A stretch of DNA of 46,328 nucleotides, taken from NCBI GenBank assembly GCA_018399135.1, contig JAGYPB010000021.1, positions 1 to 46,328 on the forward strand, read 5' to 3'. The notes under the pieces were generated by a model, which saw only the letters and a program-made list of their open reading frames with translations, was not told the DNA's origin and did no database searches. Made by a program: the position numbers and the translations under genes. This DNA is from Deltaproteobacteria bacterium (lineage in GTDB: Bacteria > Desulfobacterota > Desulfuromonadia > Desulfuromonadales > Geopsychrobacteraceae). Of the stretch, positions 9,601-17,369 are shown piece by piece (the stretch's first letter is position 1; the number at the start of each line of letters is the position of its first letter).

Positions 9601-10608
9601 ATCAGCGGCCAGGGTAAGATGAATTTGCTTGGCTGGTCACCCGACAACTATCACTTTTCTGTCGTCGGGGAGCGGTTCCAGTTAACAAACTTAAGTGAAA
9701 TGGCTATTCAGGTCAGTCCTGATCTGGTTGTTGAAGGTAATCTCGATACGGTGCGCGTTCGCGGCAGTGTGAGTTTCCCCCAGGTGATGATCAAGGATCA
9801 GACCAGTTCCCAGGCAGTTCAGAACAGTCCTGATCTGGTTATTGTCGATCGCCGGACGTCGACCCGGGCAACATCGGGGATTCGTCATGATATTGATGTT
9901 AATCTGATCCTGGGTGAACAGGTGTTGCTCGACATTGCCGGGTTGCAAGCACGGGTTGCCGGTTCATTACGACTGTACAGCGACGCGCAACAAGAGGTAG
10001 CAGCACAAGGTCGATTGTTTGTGGAACGTGGGCGCTTTTCTTCCTACGGTGTATCCCTTGATATAGAACGTGGCGATCTGTATTTTGCCGGAGTCCCTTT
10101 ACGTTATCCAACCCTCGACATACTGGCAATTCGCCGTGCCGGACAGGTTCGTGCAGGTGTGCGAGTCACCGGTACGCCGCAGGAACCACAGGTGAGTCTT
10201 TACTCGGAACCGGCAATGCCTGATGCAGATATTCTATCGTATGTGGTGCTGGGGCGTCCTCTTGACAGTAGCGGCGGCGACAGCGACCTGTTGATGCTTG
10301 CCACCGGGGCCTTGTTATCGCAAGGGAAATCAATTGTTTTGCAGGAACGGCTGAAAGGACGGCTTGGCTTGGATGTGTTTGAATTCAGTACCGGAGACAG
10401 TGACACGACCGACGCGGTTATCACGACCGGTAAATATATTACTCCCGATCTTTATGTGAGCCTTGGATATTCATTATTTAACAACAGTAACGAGATCAAA
10501 ATCCGCTATCGGCTCTCATCCCGACTGGAACTGGAGTCGAGCTTCGGTCAAGAATCCGGGGTGGATCTTTTTTACCGTCTGGAAAGGGATAAACTGTTCA
10601 AAAAGTGA
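6688..10608 (+). CDS. tamB: Translocation and assembly module inner-membrane component TamB (DUF490)
   Basis: 1306 residues. An N-terminal membrane anchor (about 5-28) is followed by a very long beta-helical AsmA/YhdG-like region (repeated Ile/Leu-Asp-Leu strands) and the conserved DUF490 C-terminal domain. Recognisable C-terminal features are GRLFVERGRFSSYG, DIERGDLYFAG, a TGTPQEPQV segment, the DADILSYVVLGRP signature, and a last strand resembling an outer-membrane barrel edge (KIRYRLSSRLELESSFGQ). Such proteins span the periplasm as a hydrophobic groove between the membranes. The start overlaps the last 7 nt of tamA, indicating translational coupling. The length is normal for the family and there are no frame breaks, in contrast to the tamA 5' end. 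Confidence 0.92.
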   Translation: MVRGLTVTFAVLCLLAGIIGGAAIWILYTSAGADFTLRHLSRQFDFQFQVSQLEGSLARGITVNDLALEQTDITLQARQVYLDMAVSSLYPFHLTFSTIAVDDAILTLPSAEPAGQQPVLHLQIPQLPKMLDLLRVDIAYLDIVNFALVQGDEITVIEELSASSDFYQRSLLIADFNLVIDAISVNAAATLNMADSVWDLTATVENNGIDQPWKSIIIENSLTGVDPDIISGAINLHVQLVNLEPFYLQTDVTISENSLAFDELFFQQSQRQGAVLSTGQLHFGEDGPILTAKFFLQNLDISQDVGIPLEMSGEIAVTSARMRYQGHLDLVTRGDELVTAELNASFSGDHRQLRLEQIDASWLDALISGSLNLGWTPALDLVTQLQIEQLSLDPFVPDSKSLLNGNLSARYLHDEQSPEASINLELYDSSFYEYPLSGVIAADYEKNNLILHQLDLLSHSAQLQAQGDLHSNINFTLTLQQLADLYPTADGVLTAQGWFHHGKDGSAADVQLAGTDISYDQWQLATLNSQLLLDVNQTLSAVVQLRQLGNTTRPLLVDAIDLQAAGSLLNHQVNFSARAQEADVTATLQASWSESLWTALLQQLDVDSSGSQWRLNRPASVTVGPQILSVSEILLDAGLQQSVRLRGVFLPAKEVLEVDLEWSELSLNLFRHWIAPSLLRGISDGTLSVLHQPENTQIHLSALINADLNYQQLHLQSTDTSLTLDWGMGGLTGDILVDIGSSAHLLLEFHSPESPKGGWPARTDMALACRQIPLPLIQPWMPPEVVAQGSFSCDLDGWWSAENTFALYGKADISAGSLNWYDDERKIEVDVEKATIELSWEEKFLRAEAVLVHHFGHINSRFDVGFPALLPINFPDSAPVTADISLLLRENGLLSVFFPSYLYDSKGEIELTAGIIGTVSEPLFSGTLGLQGAEFYVPAAGIRVSDIQAAAQLDGQQLNISHLRMTSSNGTISGQGKMNLLGWSPDNYHFSVVGERFQLTNLSEMAIQVSPDLVVEGNLDTVRVRGSVSFPQVMIKDQTSSQAVQNSPDLVIVDRRTSTRATSGIRHDIDVNLILGEQVLLDIAGLQARVAGSLRLYSDAQQEVAAQGRLFVERGRFSSYGVSLDIERGDLYFAGVPLRYPTLDILAIRRAGQVRAGVRVTGTPQEPQVSLYSEPAMPDADILSYVVLGRPLDSSGGDSDLLMLATGALLSQGKSIVLQERLKGRLGLDVFEFSTGDSDTTDAVITTGKYITPDLYVSLGYSLFNNSNEIKIRYRLSSRLELESSFGQESGVDLFYRLERDKLFKK

Positions 10609-10644
10609 AAAGGGGGATAATTTTAAAAAATGGGATTATCTTTA

Positions 10645-10687
10645 CCGATCTTTTTGTTTGCTGTACCTTGTTCTGTCAAAAGATCGG
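10645..10687. repeat. Inverted repeat after tamB
   Basis: CCGATCTTTTTG (10645-10656) is complementary to CAAAAGATCGG (10677-10687), apart from one extra T, with a 20-nt loop. It lies 36 nt after tamB. There is no U-run after it on either strand, so it is not a standard intrinsic terminator; it may cap the tamB transcript. Function unknown. Confidence 0.45.
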
Positions 10688-10740
10688 GTTGATAAGCAAC
10701 CGTAGTCAAAGTCGTAGATCTGATATGAAAGGTTTTCATT

Positions 10741-10923
10741 GTGGATGGCTTACCCTTTTTTGTTTTGTGGATTGTCATGGCCTGTGGCGCTTATGCTGTT
10801 GCCAAAAGCCGTGGACGCAACTGTCGTCTCTGGTTTGCCGTTGGTTTGATGATTGGACCCTTTGCCATCCTGATTGTGGCACTACTACCATTAGGTCCTA
10901 ACGCCAAAAAAGGATACCAGTAA
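10741..10923 (+). CDS. Small two-helix membrane protein, function unknown
   Basis: A 60-residue protein starting at GTG, 8 nt after AAAGG. There are two hydrophobic helices (about 5-20 and 31-50) separated by a basic turn (KSRGRNCRLW), ending in a short charged tail. The pattern helix, AxxKGRN-like turn, W-F, helix resembles small uncharacterised inner-membrane proteins in which a positive loop links two helices, but I do not recognise a named family. The stop lies 7 nt before the next small gene, a probable selenoprotein, so the two are probably co-translated. Its reality is supported by the ribosome-binding site and the coherent membrane topology; no function should be assigned. Confidence 0.6.
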   Translation: MDGLPFFVLWIVMACGAYAVAKSRGRNCRLWFAVGLMIGPFAILIVALLPLGPNAKKGYQ

Positions 10924-10930
10924 GCAATCC

Positions 10931-11119
10931 ATGAAAAATTACTTGATAAAAATGCTGATACCTGTTGTCGGCGGTAGTCTCGCTGGTGCGTTTTTCGGTT
11001 ATCTCGGTCAGTGTGCCGGCAGTACCTGAGGTGCCTTTGTCAGCCCCTGGTCAGGGGCATTGTTCGGTGCACTGATTGGTTTTTTCCTGGGTATGCTCCC
11101 TACAGAACAGGGAAGGTAA
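10931..11119 (+). CDS. Small membrane selenoprotein candidate (DUF6132-like, TGA at codon 33)
   Basis: Reading ATG at 10931 through the in-frame TGA at 11027-11029 gives 62 residues ending at TAA 11117. The first helix (LIPVVGGSLAGAFFGYLG) is followed by Cys28-x4-Sec33, then GAFVSPWSGALFGALIG and a second helix. From memory, small DUF6132-type proteins have the same layout, with C-x4-C followed 6 residues later by a Pro and then Y-G-A-L-(I/L)-G; here the second Cys position is TGA and the spacing on both sides is identical. A hairpin with a GGUC loop begins 13 nt after the TGA (separate entry). Coding quality does not fall after the TGA. The start has no strong ribosome-binding site and probably depends on coupling to the gene 7 nt upstream. 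The alternative is a simple nonsense mutation. Function unknown; the Cys/Sec pair suggests redox or metal chemistry at the membrane. Confidence 0.72.
11030..11058 (+). promoter_or_regulatory. Probable bacterial SECIS element
   Basis: After the TGA come 13 nt, then GCCCCT (11043-11048), loop GGTC (11049-11052) and AGGGGC (11053-11058): a perfect 6-bp stem with a GGUC loop. In E. coli fdhF the SelB-binding hairpin sits about 11 nt after the UGA and has an apical loop containing GGUC. Position and loop therefore both fit. An outer GTGC (11031-11034)/GCAC pairing could extend the structure. Confidence 0.68.
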
Positions 11120-11146
11120 TAACATCCTGGTCTCTTTTTTTCTTTT

Positions 11147-11202
11147 GTATCTGTTCAGCACCGGATCTTCGGATCCTGCGCAGGGCCAAGATGAAGAGTT
11201 AC
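11147..11202 (+). mobile_element. MITE copy A (short, internally deleted), IS66-like ends
   Basis: 56 bp beginning GTATCTGTTCAGCACCGGAT and ending in GAAGAGTTAC. It consists of the left end and right end of the longer copies B and C joined directly, and folds into one hairpin capped by a UUCG loop (GGATC-TTCG-GATCC). The flanks are TTTCTTTT (11139-11146) and GTTCTTTT (11203-11210), a 7/8 target-site duplication. It lies between the selenoprotein candidate and the antiporter gene. Confidence 0.78.
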
Positions 11203-11260
11203 GTTCTTTTTTTGACAGATAAACTTCCCTCTTTATGGGTTCTGGAGACTCATCATCTTG

Positions 11261-12226
11261 ATGCTGCCGTTTGTTGCTCTGATATGTGGTTTGGTGGTGC
11301 TGGTATGGAGTGCTGATCGTTTTGTTGACGGTGCCGCCGCAACTGCGCGGCATGCCGGCATGCCGCTGCTGCTGGTCGGGATGGTAGTTATTGGCTTTGG
11401 TACCTCAGCACCTGAAATGCTGATTTCTGCCATTGCCTCAACTCAGGGAAATCCCGGCTTGGCGTTGGGTAATGCCTATGGCTCGAACATTTCCAATATT
11501 GCCCTTATTCTCGGTGTCACTGCTTTAATCAGCCCTGTCCCGGTACCAGCAAAACTTCTTCGTTCTGAATTGCCGGTGCTGGTGGCAATTACATTGTTGA
11601 CAGTTGTGCTGCTGTGGAATCTCTCCATCAGTCGGATGAATGCCATCCTGTTGCTGCTGGCCTTTGCCGCGGTCATTCTCTGGTGGATTATCATCGCCTT
11701 GCGTCACAAAAATACTGAAAAGTTGCTGACAGCGTCAGAACTTGGCAAGGACGATTTAATGCCATTAAAACCGGCGATTTGGTGGCTTGTTGTCGGGTTA
11801 GTTATGCTGGTTGCAAGTTCACGCCTCCTGGTTTGGGGGGCTGTTGAAATAGCCACAACCCTGGGAGTCAGTGACCTGATGATTGGTTTGACGATTGTAG
11901 CCGTTGGCACATCTTTGCCGGAACTGGCCGCTGCCGTTGCGGCAGCACGCAAAAATGCTCACGATCTGGTATTGGGAAACATTATTGGCTCCAATATTTT
12001 TAACACCCTTGCGGTCGTCGGCATTGCCGGTGTTATCCATCCTCTGGATATCGGTGGAGAAGTTCTTTACCGCGACTGCTTGATTATGGGTGTTTTGACC
12101 TGCTCCCTTTTTGCTGTTGCATGGCGCGGCCACTATCGATTGTCACGTTTGTTTGGCAGTATGCTGCTACTGAGCTACGTTGCTTATCTGGGATTGCTGG
12201 GATTCCAGATTCTTGGCTATCTGTGA
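11261..12226 (+). CDS. Calcium/sodium:cation antiporter, YrbG-like (CaCA family)
   Basis: 321 residues with about ten membrane helices in two inverted halves, each carrying the alpha-repeat that forms the ion pathway: GFGTSAPEM...GNAYGSNISNIALILG in the first half, and AVGTSLPEL...GNIIGSNIFNTLAVVG in the second. The acidic residues of the two GTSxPE motifs are the expected ion ligands. This is an inner-membrane Na+/Ca2+ (or K+-dependent) exchanger; the exact ions cannot be read from sequence. I prefer ATG 11261 over the adjacent TTG 11258; GGAG lies 10-13 nt upstream. MITE copy A ends 58 nt before the start, so the element may have changed the promoter region of this gene. Confidence 0.88.
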   Translation: MLPFVALICGLVVLVWSADRFVDGAAATARHAGMPLLLVGMVVIGFGTSAPEMLISAIASTQGNPGLALGNAYGSNISNIALILGVTALISPVPVPAKLLRSELPVLVAITLLTVVLLWNLSISRMNAILLLLAFAAVILWWIIIALRHKNTEKLLTASELGKDDLMPLKPAIWWLVVGLVMLVASSRLLVWGAVEIATTLGVSDLMIGLTIVAVGTSLPELAAAVAAARKNAHDLVLGNIIGSNIFNTLAVVGIAGVIHPLDIGGEVLYRDCLIMGVLTCSLFAVAWRGHYRLSRLFGSMLLLSYVAYLGLLGFQILGYL

Positions 12227-12347
12227 AAAATCAGTGTCTCACCCCTTGACACATCGTTGAATATGAATGAATTTGATAGATTATTAAATTCGTTTTTTAG
12301 AACCTTTAAAAACTTAATTGCAACATTCTGACCATGAAGGAGTCGTC

Positions 12348-13616
12348 ATGCCCTTGTCTGAAGATTTCAAATCACGTTTGTACCCCATTGCGGCACAACT
12401 GGTTCAACACTATGGTACACCTTTTCATATCTATGATGAGGTCGGCATCCGCCAGACCGGTGAACAACTCAAACAGGCCTTTTCTCAGCTGGATGGATTT
12501 CGCGAATATTATGCCGTCAAGGCTCTGCCTAACCCACGCATCCTCGAATTAATGGCCGATATGGGATTTGGTTTCGATTGCAGTTCCATCGCGGAATTAA
12601 TGCAGAGCCGTCAGGTTGGAGCGCGTGGTGAAGACATTATGTTCACCTCGAACAATACCAACCAGATTGAGTTTGAAACCGCATTGAGTCATGGTGGAAG
12701 TATTTTAAATCTGGATGATATTTCCTTGATCAACAAGGTAGAGGATTTCCCCGAGCTGATTTGCTTTCGCTACAACCCGGGCCCGAGAAGATCCGGCAAC
12801 GTCATTATCGGCAACCCTGTTGAAGCTAAATACGGGGTCAGCTACGAGCAGATTGTTGATGCTTATCGTCAAGCCAGAAATCGTGGGGCTAGCCGTTTTG
12901 GCTTACACACCATGGTTGCTTCAAACGAACTCGATTACACCTATATGGTGGAAACCGCACGAATGGTTCTTGATGTTGTTGAAATGGTTAGCAATGAACT
13001 GAACATGACGTTTGAATTTGTCAATATCGGCGGTGGCTTTGGCATTCCCTATCGTCCTGAACAAAAAGCTCTTAACCTGGGTGCCTTGTCCAGAGAGATT
13101 GGTGAGGTGTTTGACGTATTTAAGACCAAACATGGCTATGCACCCAAAATGTACATGGAAAGTGGTCGTTTCATGACTGGCCCCCATGGCTGCCTATTGA
13201 CCACGGCTATCAACCATAAAAATATCTATCGTAACTATATTGGTGTGGACGCATGTATGTCTTCCTTGATGCGACCAGCTATGTACGACGCCTACCATCA
13301 TATTGAAGTTATCGGCAAAGAGAATACACCGGCTGACCAGATCTATGATATTGCCGGCTCCTTGTGTGAGAACAACGATAAGTTTGCAGTGCAGCGTAAA
13401 TTCCCGCGGATCGCAGAAGGGGATATTCTGGCTATTCATGACACCGGCGCCCACGGCCATGCGATGGGATTTCAGTACAACGCCAGATTGCGCCCACAGG
13501 AACTTTTGCTTAAAGCTGATGGAACTGTTGAGCTAATCCGTAGGGCCGAAACAATCGAGGATTACTTTGCTACCCTGACATTTAGCGCTGATCACTTTTC
13601 ACCAAGCCGGGCATAG
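12348..13616 (+). CDS. lysA: Diaminopimelate decarboxylase
   Basis: 422 residues, a fold-type III (alanine racemase-like) PLP enzyme that decarboxylates meso-diaminopimelate, the last step of lysine synthesis. The PLP lysine is Lys58 in YYAVKALPNP; other family motifs are the phosphate-binding GGGFGIPYRPE, GRFMTGPHG, the active-site CENNDKF (cysteine from the partner subunit) and the C-terminal DTGAHGHAMGFQYN. The ATG at 12348 has AAGGAG 5 nt upstream, which settles the start; a longer reading frame from 12318 is not supported. Related ornithine or carboxynorspermidine decarboxylases share the fold, but the CENNDKF and DTGAHGHAM motifs favour LysA. rlmD follows 2 nt after the stop. Confidence 0.88.
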   Translation: MPLSEDFKSRLYPIAAQLVQHYGTPFHIYDEVGIRQTGEQLKQAFSQLDGFREYYAVKALPNPRILELMADMGFGFDCSSIAELMQSRQVGARGEDIMFTSNNTNQIEFETALSHGGSILNLDDISLINKVEDFPELICFRYNPGPRRSGNVIIGNPVEAKYGVSYEQIVDAYRQARNRGASRFGLHTMVASNELDYTYMVETARMVLDVVEMVSNELNMTFEFVNIGGGFGIPYRPEQKALNLGALSREIGEVFDVFKTKHGYAPKMYMESGRFMTGPHGCLLTTAINHKNIYRNYIGVDACMSSLMRPAMYDAYHHIEVIGKENTPADQIYDIAGSLCENNDKFAVQRKFPRIAEGDILAIHDTGAHGHAMGFQYNARLRPQELLLKADGTVELIRRAETIEDYFATLTFSADHFSPSRA

Positions 13617-13618
13617 AT

Positions 13619-14938
13619 TTGTCTTTGGATCAATATCCAGGCAAACAAGATCAGATATTGCCGCCATTGATTGTGGAGACACTCGTCAATGGCGGTTCCG
13701 GTTTGGCTCGTTTTGAGGGGCGTGTCGTTTTTATCCCCCACACAAGCGTCGGTGATCTTGTTCGTGTCAAGGTTGTCCGTTCCAAAAAAAACTATCTTGA
13801 AACACAACTGATCGAGGTACTCCAACCCGGTCCTGGTCGCCAGTCGACCGTTTGTCCGGTCGCCGGAGAGTGTGGTGGCTGTCAGTGGCAGCATCTCTCG
13901 TACGCCGATCAACTGCTCTGGAAACATCGCCTGTTTGTTGAAACCTTGGGTCATCAGTGCCAAGTTGTCGAAACCGTCATTAAACCCATTATCCCTTCGG
14001 CAGATCAGTGGCATTACCGCAGCCGTGTCCAGGTGAAATGTTTTAACCGTGACGGTCGTTTTATCACTGGTTTTTATCGACCCCGCAGTCGTTATGTTGT
14101 TTCTGTTGATCAGTGTCCGATCATGGACACACGTTTAAACCGGCTGATGACTAACTTCAGGGCCTTGTTTAACGGGTCTGACTTTGCTGCCGATGTTCCC
14201 CAGATCGATCTGACGGTCGACGACACCGGTAAGTGTGTAGCTGTTGTGCATTATTTAGGCGGGCAAGGTTCAGATCTGATCGACCTTTTGCATCATTCCG
14301 GTTTGAATGCCGATGTGTTGGTACAGTTTGGCTCAAAAACACATATTAAAAAAATTAGTGGTGACGGCATACTGGAAATTCATGTCGATAACCCCACAAT
14401 ACGTCTTAACTATAGCGCAGGATCTTTTGCCCAGGTTAACCTGAAGCAGAATAAAGTACTTGTCGATACCTTGATGACGACTTACCCATGGAGAAAAGAT
14501 CAACGAGTATTGGAGCTTTTCTGCGGTATGGGGAATATTTCCTTTCCTCTGGCGCGTCGGATAAAGCATCTGGACGGCATTGAAGAATCTGCATTGTCAA
14601 TTCGCATGGCCCACAACAATAGCCGCAAAAACGCCATCACTAACCTCACATTTAACGCGTCAACAGCTGCAGATGCTGTAAACTCTGGCATCGATGATAA
14701 TCGATATGACATGGTTGTCCTCGATCCGCCCCGCACGGGAGCTTATTCTGTGATAAAGTGTCTAGTCGCAGCGGGAATTCCTGAAATCCTTTATGTTTCC
14801 TGCGATCCACAAACCCTGGCTCGTGATCTGAAACTTCTGGTTCATAACGGATATGGTATTGATTTAACCCAGCCAATAGATATGTTCCCGCAGACACATC
14901 ACTGCGAAAGCATCACTTTGTTACAGAAAATCAGCTGA
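13619..14938 (+). CDS. rlmD: 23S rRNA (uracil-C5)-methyltransferase, RlmD/RumA family
   Basis: 439 residues. An N-terminal TRAM RNA-binding domain (about 15-70) precedes a 4Fe-4S cluster site with Cys79-x5-Cys85-x2-Cys88 and a fourth cysteine at 166 (VDQCPIMD). The C-terminal SAM-dependent domain has ELFCGMGNISF (motif I), the VLDPPRTG motif, and the catalytic Cys395 in YVSCDP, which attacks uracil C6. The family methylates 23S U1939 (RlmD), U747 (RlmC) or tRNA U54; the TRAM domain favours RlmD. Translation starts at TTG 13619: an in-frame stop at 13589 excludes a longer form, and no ATG is near. The gene lies 2 nt after lysA, so it is probably co-transcribed. Confidence 0.87.
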   Translation: MSLDQYPGKQDQILPPLIVETLVNGGSGLARFEGRVVFIPHTSVGDLVRVKVVRSKKNYLETQLIEVLQPGPGRQSTVCPVAGECGGCQWQHLSYADQLLWKHRLFVETLGHQCQVVETVIKPIIPSADQWHYRSRVQVKCFNRDGRFITGFYRPRSRYVVSVDQCPIMDTRLNRLMTNFRALFNGSDFAADVPQIDLTVDDTGKCVAVVHYLGGQGSDLIDLLHHSGLNADVLVQFGSKTHIKKISGDGILEIHVDNPTIRLNYSAGSFAQVNLKQNKVLVDTLMTTYPWRKDQRVLELFCGMGNISFPLARRIKHLDGIEESALSIRMAHNNSRKNAITNLTFNASTAADAVNSGIDDNRYDMVVLDPPRTGAYSVIKCLVAAGIPEILYVSCDPQTLARDLKLLVHNGYGIDLTQPIDMFPQTHHCESITLLQKIS

Positions 14939-14950
14939 TTTTCTTTTGTC
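14927..14950 (+). terminator. Possible weak terminator of lysA-rlmD
   Basis: The palindrome AAAATCAGCTGATTTT (14927-14942) overlaps the rlmD stop codon and is followed by CTTTTGTCTGTTTT. It can form only a 6-bp, mostly A-U stem around AGCT, so termination would be inefficient. Confidence 0.3.
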
Positions 14951-15099
14951 TGTTTTCTGTGCAACCTTAATTGTTTGATGATTATTATTTGGGCAACTGC
15001 CTGTTCCGTACGTTCAATTTTTTTTAAATCAACTTTTTAAACAGCCTTAACTATATTATATTGTTAGACTTTTAATTTTCTAGTATTTTTTTATCGTTA

Positions 15100-15115
15100 T
15101 GGCAAGGTCTTTGCT
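15100..15115 (+). promoter_or_regulatory. Sigma-54 (RpoN) promoter for glnB-glnA
   Basis: TGGCAA (15100-15105), 5 nt, TTGCT (15111-15115) matches the -24/-12 consensus TGGCAC-N5-TTGCW with one mismatch. It lies about 75 nt before the glnB start, in a very AT-rich region (14990-15100) suited to DNA bending. I see no clear NtrC operator upstream, although one should exist if regulation is by NtrC. Confidence 0.78.
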
Positions 15116-15173
15116 TTTCAGGTGGGTGTTGGCAGTTGGGATCAATGCTCGGTCGAAACTATATATCTGGTGA

Positions 15174-15527
<354 letters not shown>

Positions 15528-15632
15528 TTTCAGGTAGATGTAAATTAATCCCGTCAATTACTACTTAATGTCCGAGTTTAAATGGATGAAAGTATCCCCA
15601 AATTCCCATAACATTCAAAGGAGAAGGAAACA

Positions 15633-17042
15633 ATGACACCAAGTGAAGTCGTTAAGTTTGCCAAAGAAAATGATGTTAAATTCGTAGATTTTAAATTTCT
15701 CGATTTTGTTGGAATCTGGCAGCATTTTGCCACTCCCATTAGTGAATTCAGCGAAGATATTTTTGAAGAGGGATTAGGGTTCGACGGTTCTTCCATCCGT
15801 GGTTGGCAGCCCATTCATAATTCCGATATGCTGCTTGTTCCTGATGCAGCTACCGCTAAAATTGACCCTTTTATTGAAATGACGACCTTAAGTCTGATCT
15901 GTAACATTTTTGATCCGGTGACCCGTGAAGGTTATACCCGAGATCCGCGTTTTATTGCTCAGAAAGCCGAGGCGTACCTTAAATCAACCGGTATTGCTGA
16001 TACTGCTTATTTTGGCCCGGAGCCGGAGTGCTTTATTTTTGATGATGTGCGTTACTCCTCCAGTTCTAATGAGTCTTTTTATGCTATTGATTCCGTTGAA
16101 GGCATCTGGAATACGGGTCGTGAAGAATTTCCTAACCTGGGGTACAAGCCCAAACACAAGGGAGGATATTTCCCCGTTGCGCCAACCGACAGCATGGTTG
16201 ATCTACGCAATGAAATGATGATGGTGCTCCAGGAAGTCGGAATGGTCGTTGAGTGTGGCCACCATGAGGTAGCAACCGGCGGCCAGTGCGAAATTGATAT
16301 GCGTTTTGATTCTCTGCTGGCTATGGGCGATCATCTGCAGTGGTTTAAATACGTCCTCAAAAACGTTGCCTTTCGTAATGGTAAAACCGTCACGTTCATG
16401 CCGAAACCTATTTACGGCGATAATGGCTCAGGTATGCACTGCCATCAATCATTGTGGAAGGACGGCAAAAACCTTTTTGCCGGTGATGGCTACGGCGGCC
16501 TCTCAAAAATGGCCATGTACTACATCGGTGGCATTATGAAGCATGCCAAGTCCTTGTGTGCGTTCACCAACCCGACGACCAACTCTTACAAACGTCTGGT
16601 GCCGGGTTATGAGGCACCGGTCAATCTGGCTTATTCCAACCGCAATCGTTCTGCCTCCTTGCGAATTCCGGTAACCAGTAATGAAAAAGCCAAGCGGGTT
16701 GAATATCGTACTCCAGATGCTTCCGCCAATGGTTATCTGGCATTTGCTGCCATGATGATGGCTGGTCTCGACGGTATCGAAAACAAGATCGATCCAGGTC
16801 AACCACTGGATAAGGACATCTACGGTTTGTCACCAGAAGAGTTGAAAGATATCCCCAATGTTGCCACCTCATTGGAAGATGCCCTGAACAATCTGGAATC
16901 AGATCATGCCTTCTTGCTGAAAGGCGATGTGTTCACTGAAGATGTCATCGATATGTGGATCAGCTATAAGCGTAGCGCCGAAGTTGATCCGGTTCGTATG
17001 CGTCCGGTGCCTGAGGAGTTTGCCCTTTACTTTGATTGCTGA
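15633..17042 (+). CDS. glnA: Glutamine synthetase type I
   Basis: 469 residues, GSI-beta type. It condenses ammonia and glutamate to glutamine with ATP, as a dodecamer. Family motifs are present: FDGSSIRGW, the GPEPECF metal site, [11 protein letters not shown], the ATP-binding [16 protein letters not shown] and NRSASLRIP. Tyr397 in [10 protein letters not shown] is the adenylylation tyrosine at the same number as in E. coli, so activity is probably switched by GlnE. AAAGGAGAAGG precedes ATG 15633. It lies 105 nt after glnB and is probably transcribed from the sigma-54 promoter upstream of glnB; I see no second promoter in the gap. A strong terminator follows. Confidence 0.96.
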   Translation: MTPSEVVKFAKENDVKFVDFKFLDFVGIWQHFATPISEFSEDIFEEGLGFDGSSIRGWQPIHNSDMLLVPDAATAKIDPFIEMTTLSLICNIFDPVTREGYTRDPRFIAQKAEAYLKSTGIADTAYFGPEPECFIFDDVRYSSSSNESFYAIDSVEGIWNTGREEFPNLGYKPKHKGGYFPVAPTDSMVDLRNEMMMVLQEVGMVVECGHHEVATGGQCEIDMRFDSLLAMGDHLQWFKYVLKNVAFRNGKTVTFMPKPIYGDNGSGMHCHQSLWKDGKNLFAGDGYGGLSKMAMYYIGGIMKHAKSLCAFTNPTTNSYKRLVPGYEAPVNLAYSNRNRSASLRIPVTSNEKAKRVEYRTPDASANGYLAFAAMMMAGLDGIENKIDPGQPLDKDIYGLSPEELKDIPNVATSLEDALNNLESDHAFLLKGDVFTEDVIDMWISYKRSAEVDPVRMRPVPEEFALYFDC

Positions 17043-17155
17043 TTGCCAGGCGCCTGTCGGACTATGTGGGCCGAAGCGAAAATCTAGGCTAAACAGCTGG
17101 ATTTGCAGTCGGTTCATGGATAATTCGACAAACTCATGGTTAGACATGAATGAAA

Positions 17156-17196
17156 CGCAAAAAGGCCTCCAGTATTTTACCGGAGGCCTTTTTGCG
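17156..17196 (+). terminator. Intrinsic terminator after glnA
   Basis: CGCAAAAAGGCCTCC (17156-17170) pairs perfectly with GGAGGCCTTTTTGCG (17182-17196), an 11-nt loop between. The T-run lies inside the descending arm, and the A-run on the other side makes the structure usable in both directions. Confidence 0.85.
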
Positions 17197-17214
17197 CTAT
17201 ACGCTTAAAGTTGT

Positions 17215-17358
17215 GTATCTGTTCAGCACCGGATCGGGGATCCTATGTCAAGGGACGCTTTTCGTCATCCATGACCGCTTGTTGTCGCCGTCCATGGCGA
17301 TAAACACCCTTGCCACAGGAACCCCGATCCTGCGCAAGGATTACAGCTGAATAGTTAC
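17215..17358 (+). mobile_element. MITE copy B (144 bp), IS66-like ends, perfect 8-bp target duplication
   Basis: The left end is GTATCTGTTCAGC...GGATCGGGGATCCTATGTCA; the right end, read as reverse complement, is GTAACTATTCAGC...GGATCGGGGTTCCTGTGGCA, so the ends are imperfect inverted repeats of about 45 bp. It has no coding capacity. AAAGTTGT occurs directly on both sides (17207-17214 and 17359-17366), a perfect 8-bp target-site duplication. The core is closely similar to copy C in reverse orientation. It inserted 3 nt beyond the stop codon of mscS, and its hairpin may now form that transcript's 3' end. Confidence 0.88.
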
Positions 17359-17369
17359 AAAGTTGTTAT

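Noticed and set aside
11011-11316. 101-codon frame overlapping the selenoprotein candidate and MITE copy A
   Set aside because: It runs through the transposable element and into the antiporter gene in another frame; its translation has no coherent pattern.
12246-12274. TTGACA upstream of lysA as a sigma-70 promoter
   Set aside because: The -35 hexamer is perfect, but at 16-18 nt spacing the -10 candidates (GAATTT and neighbours) are poor, so I do not annotate it.
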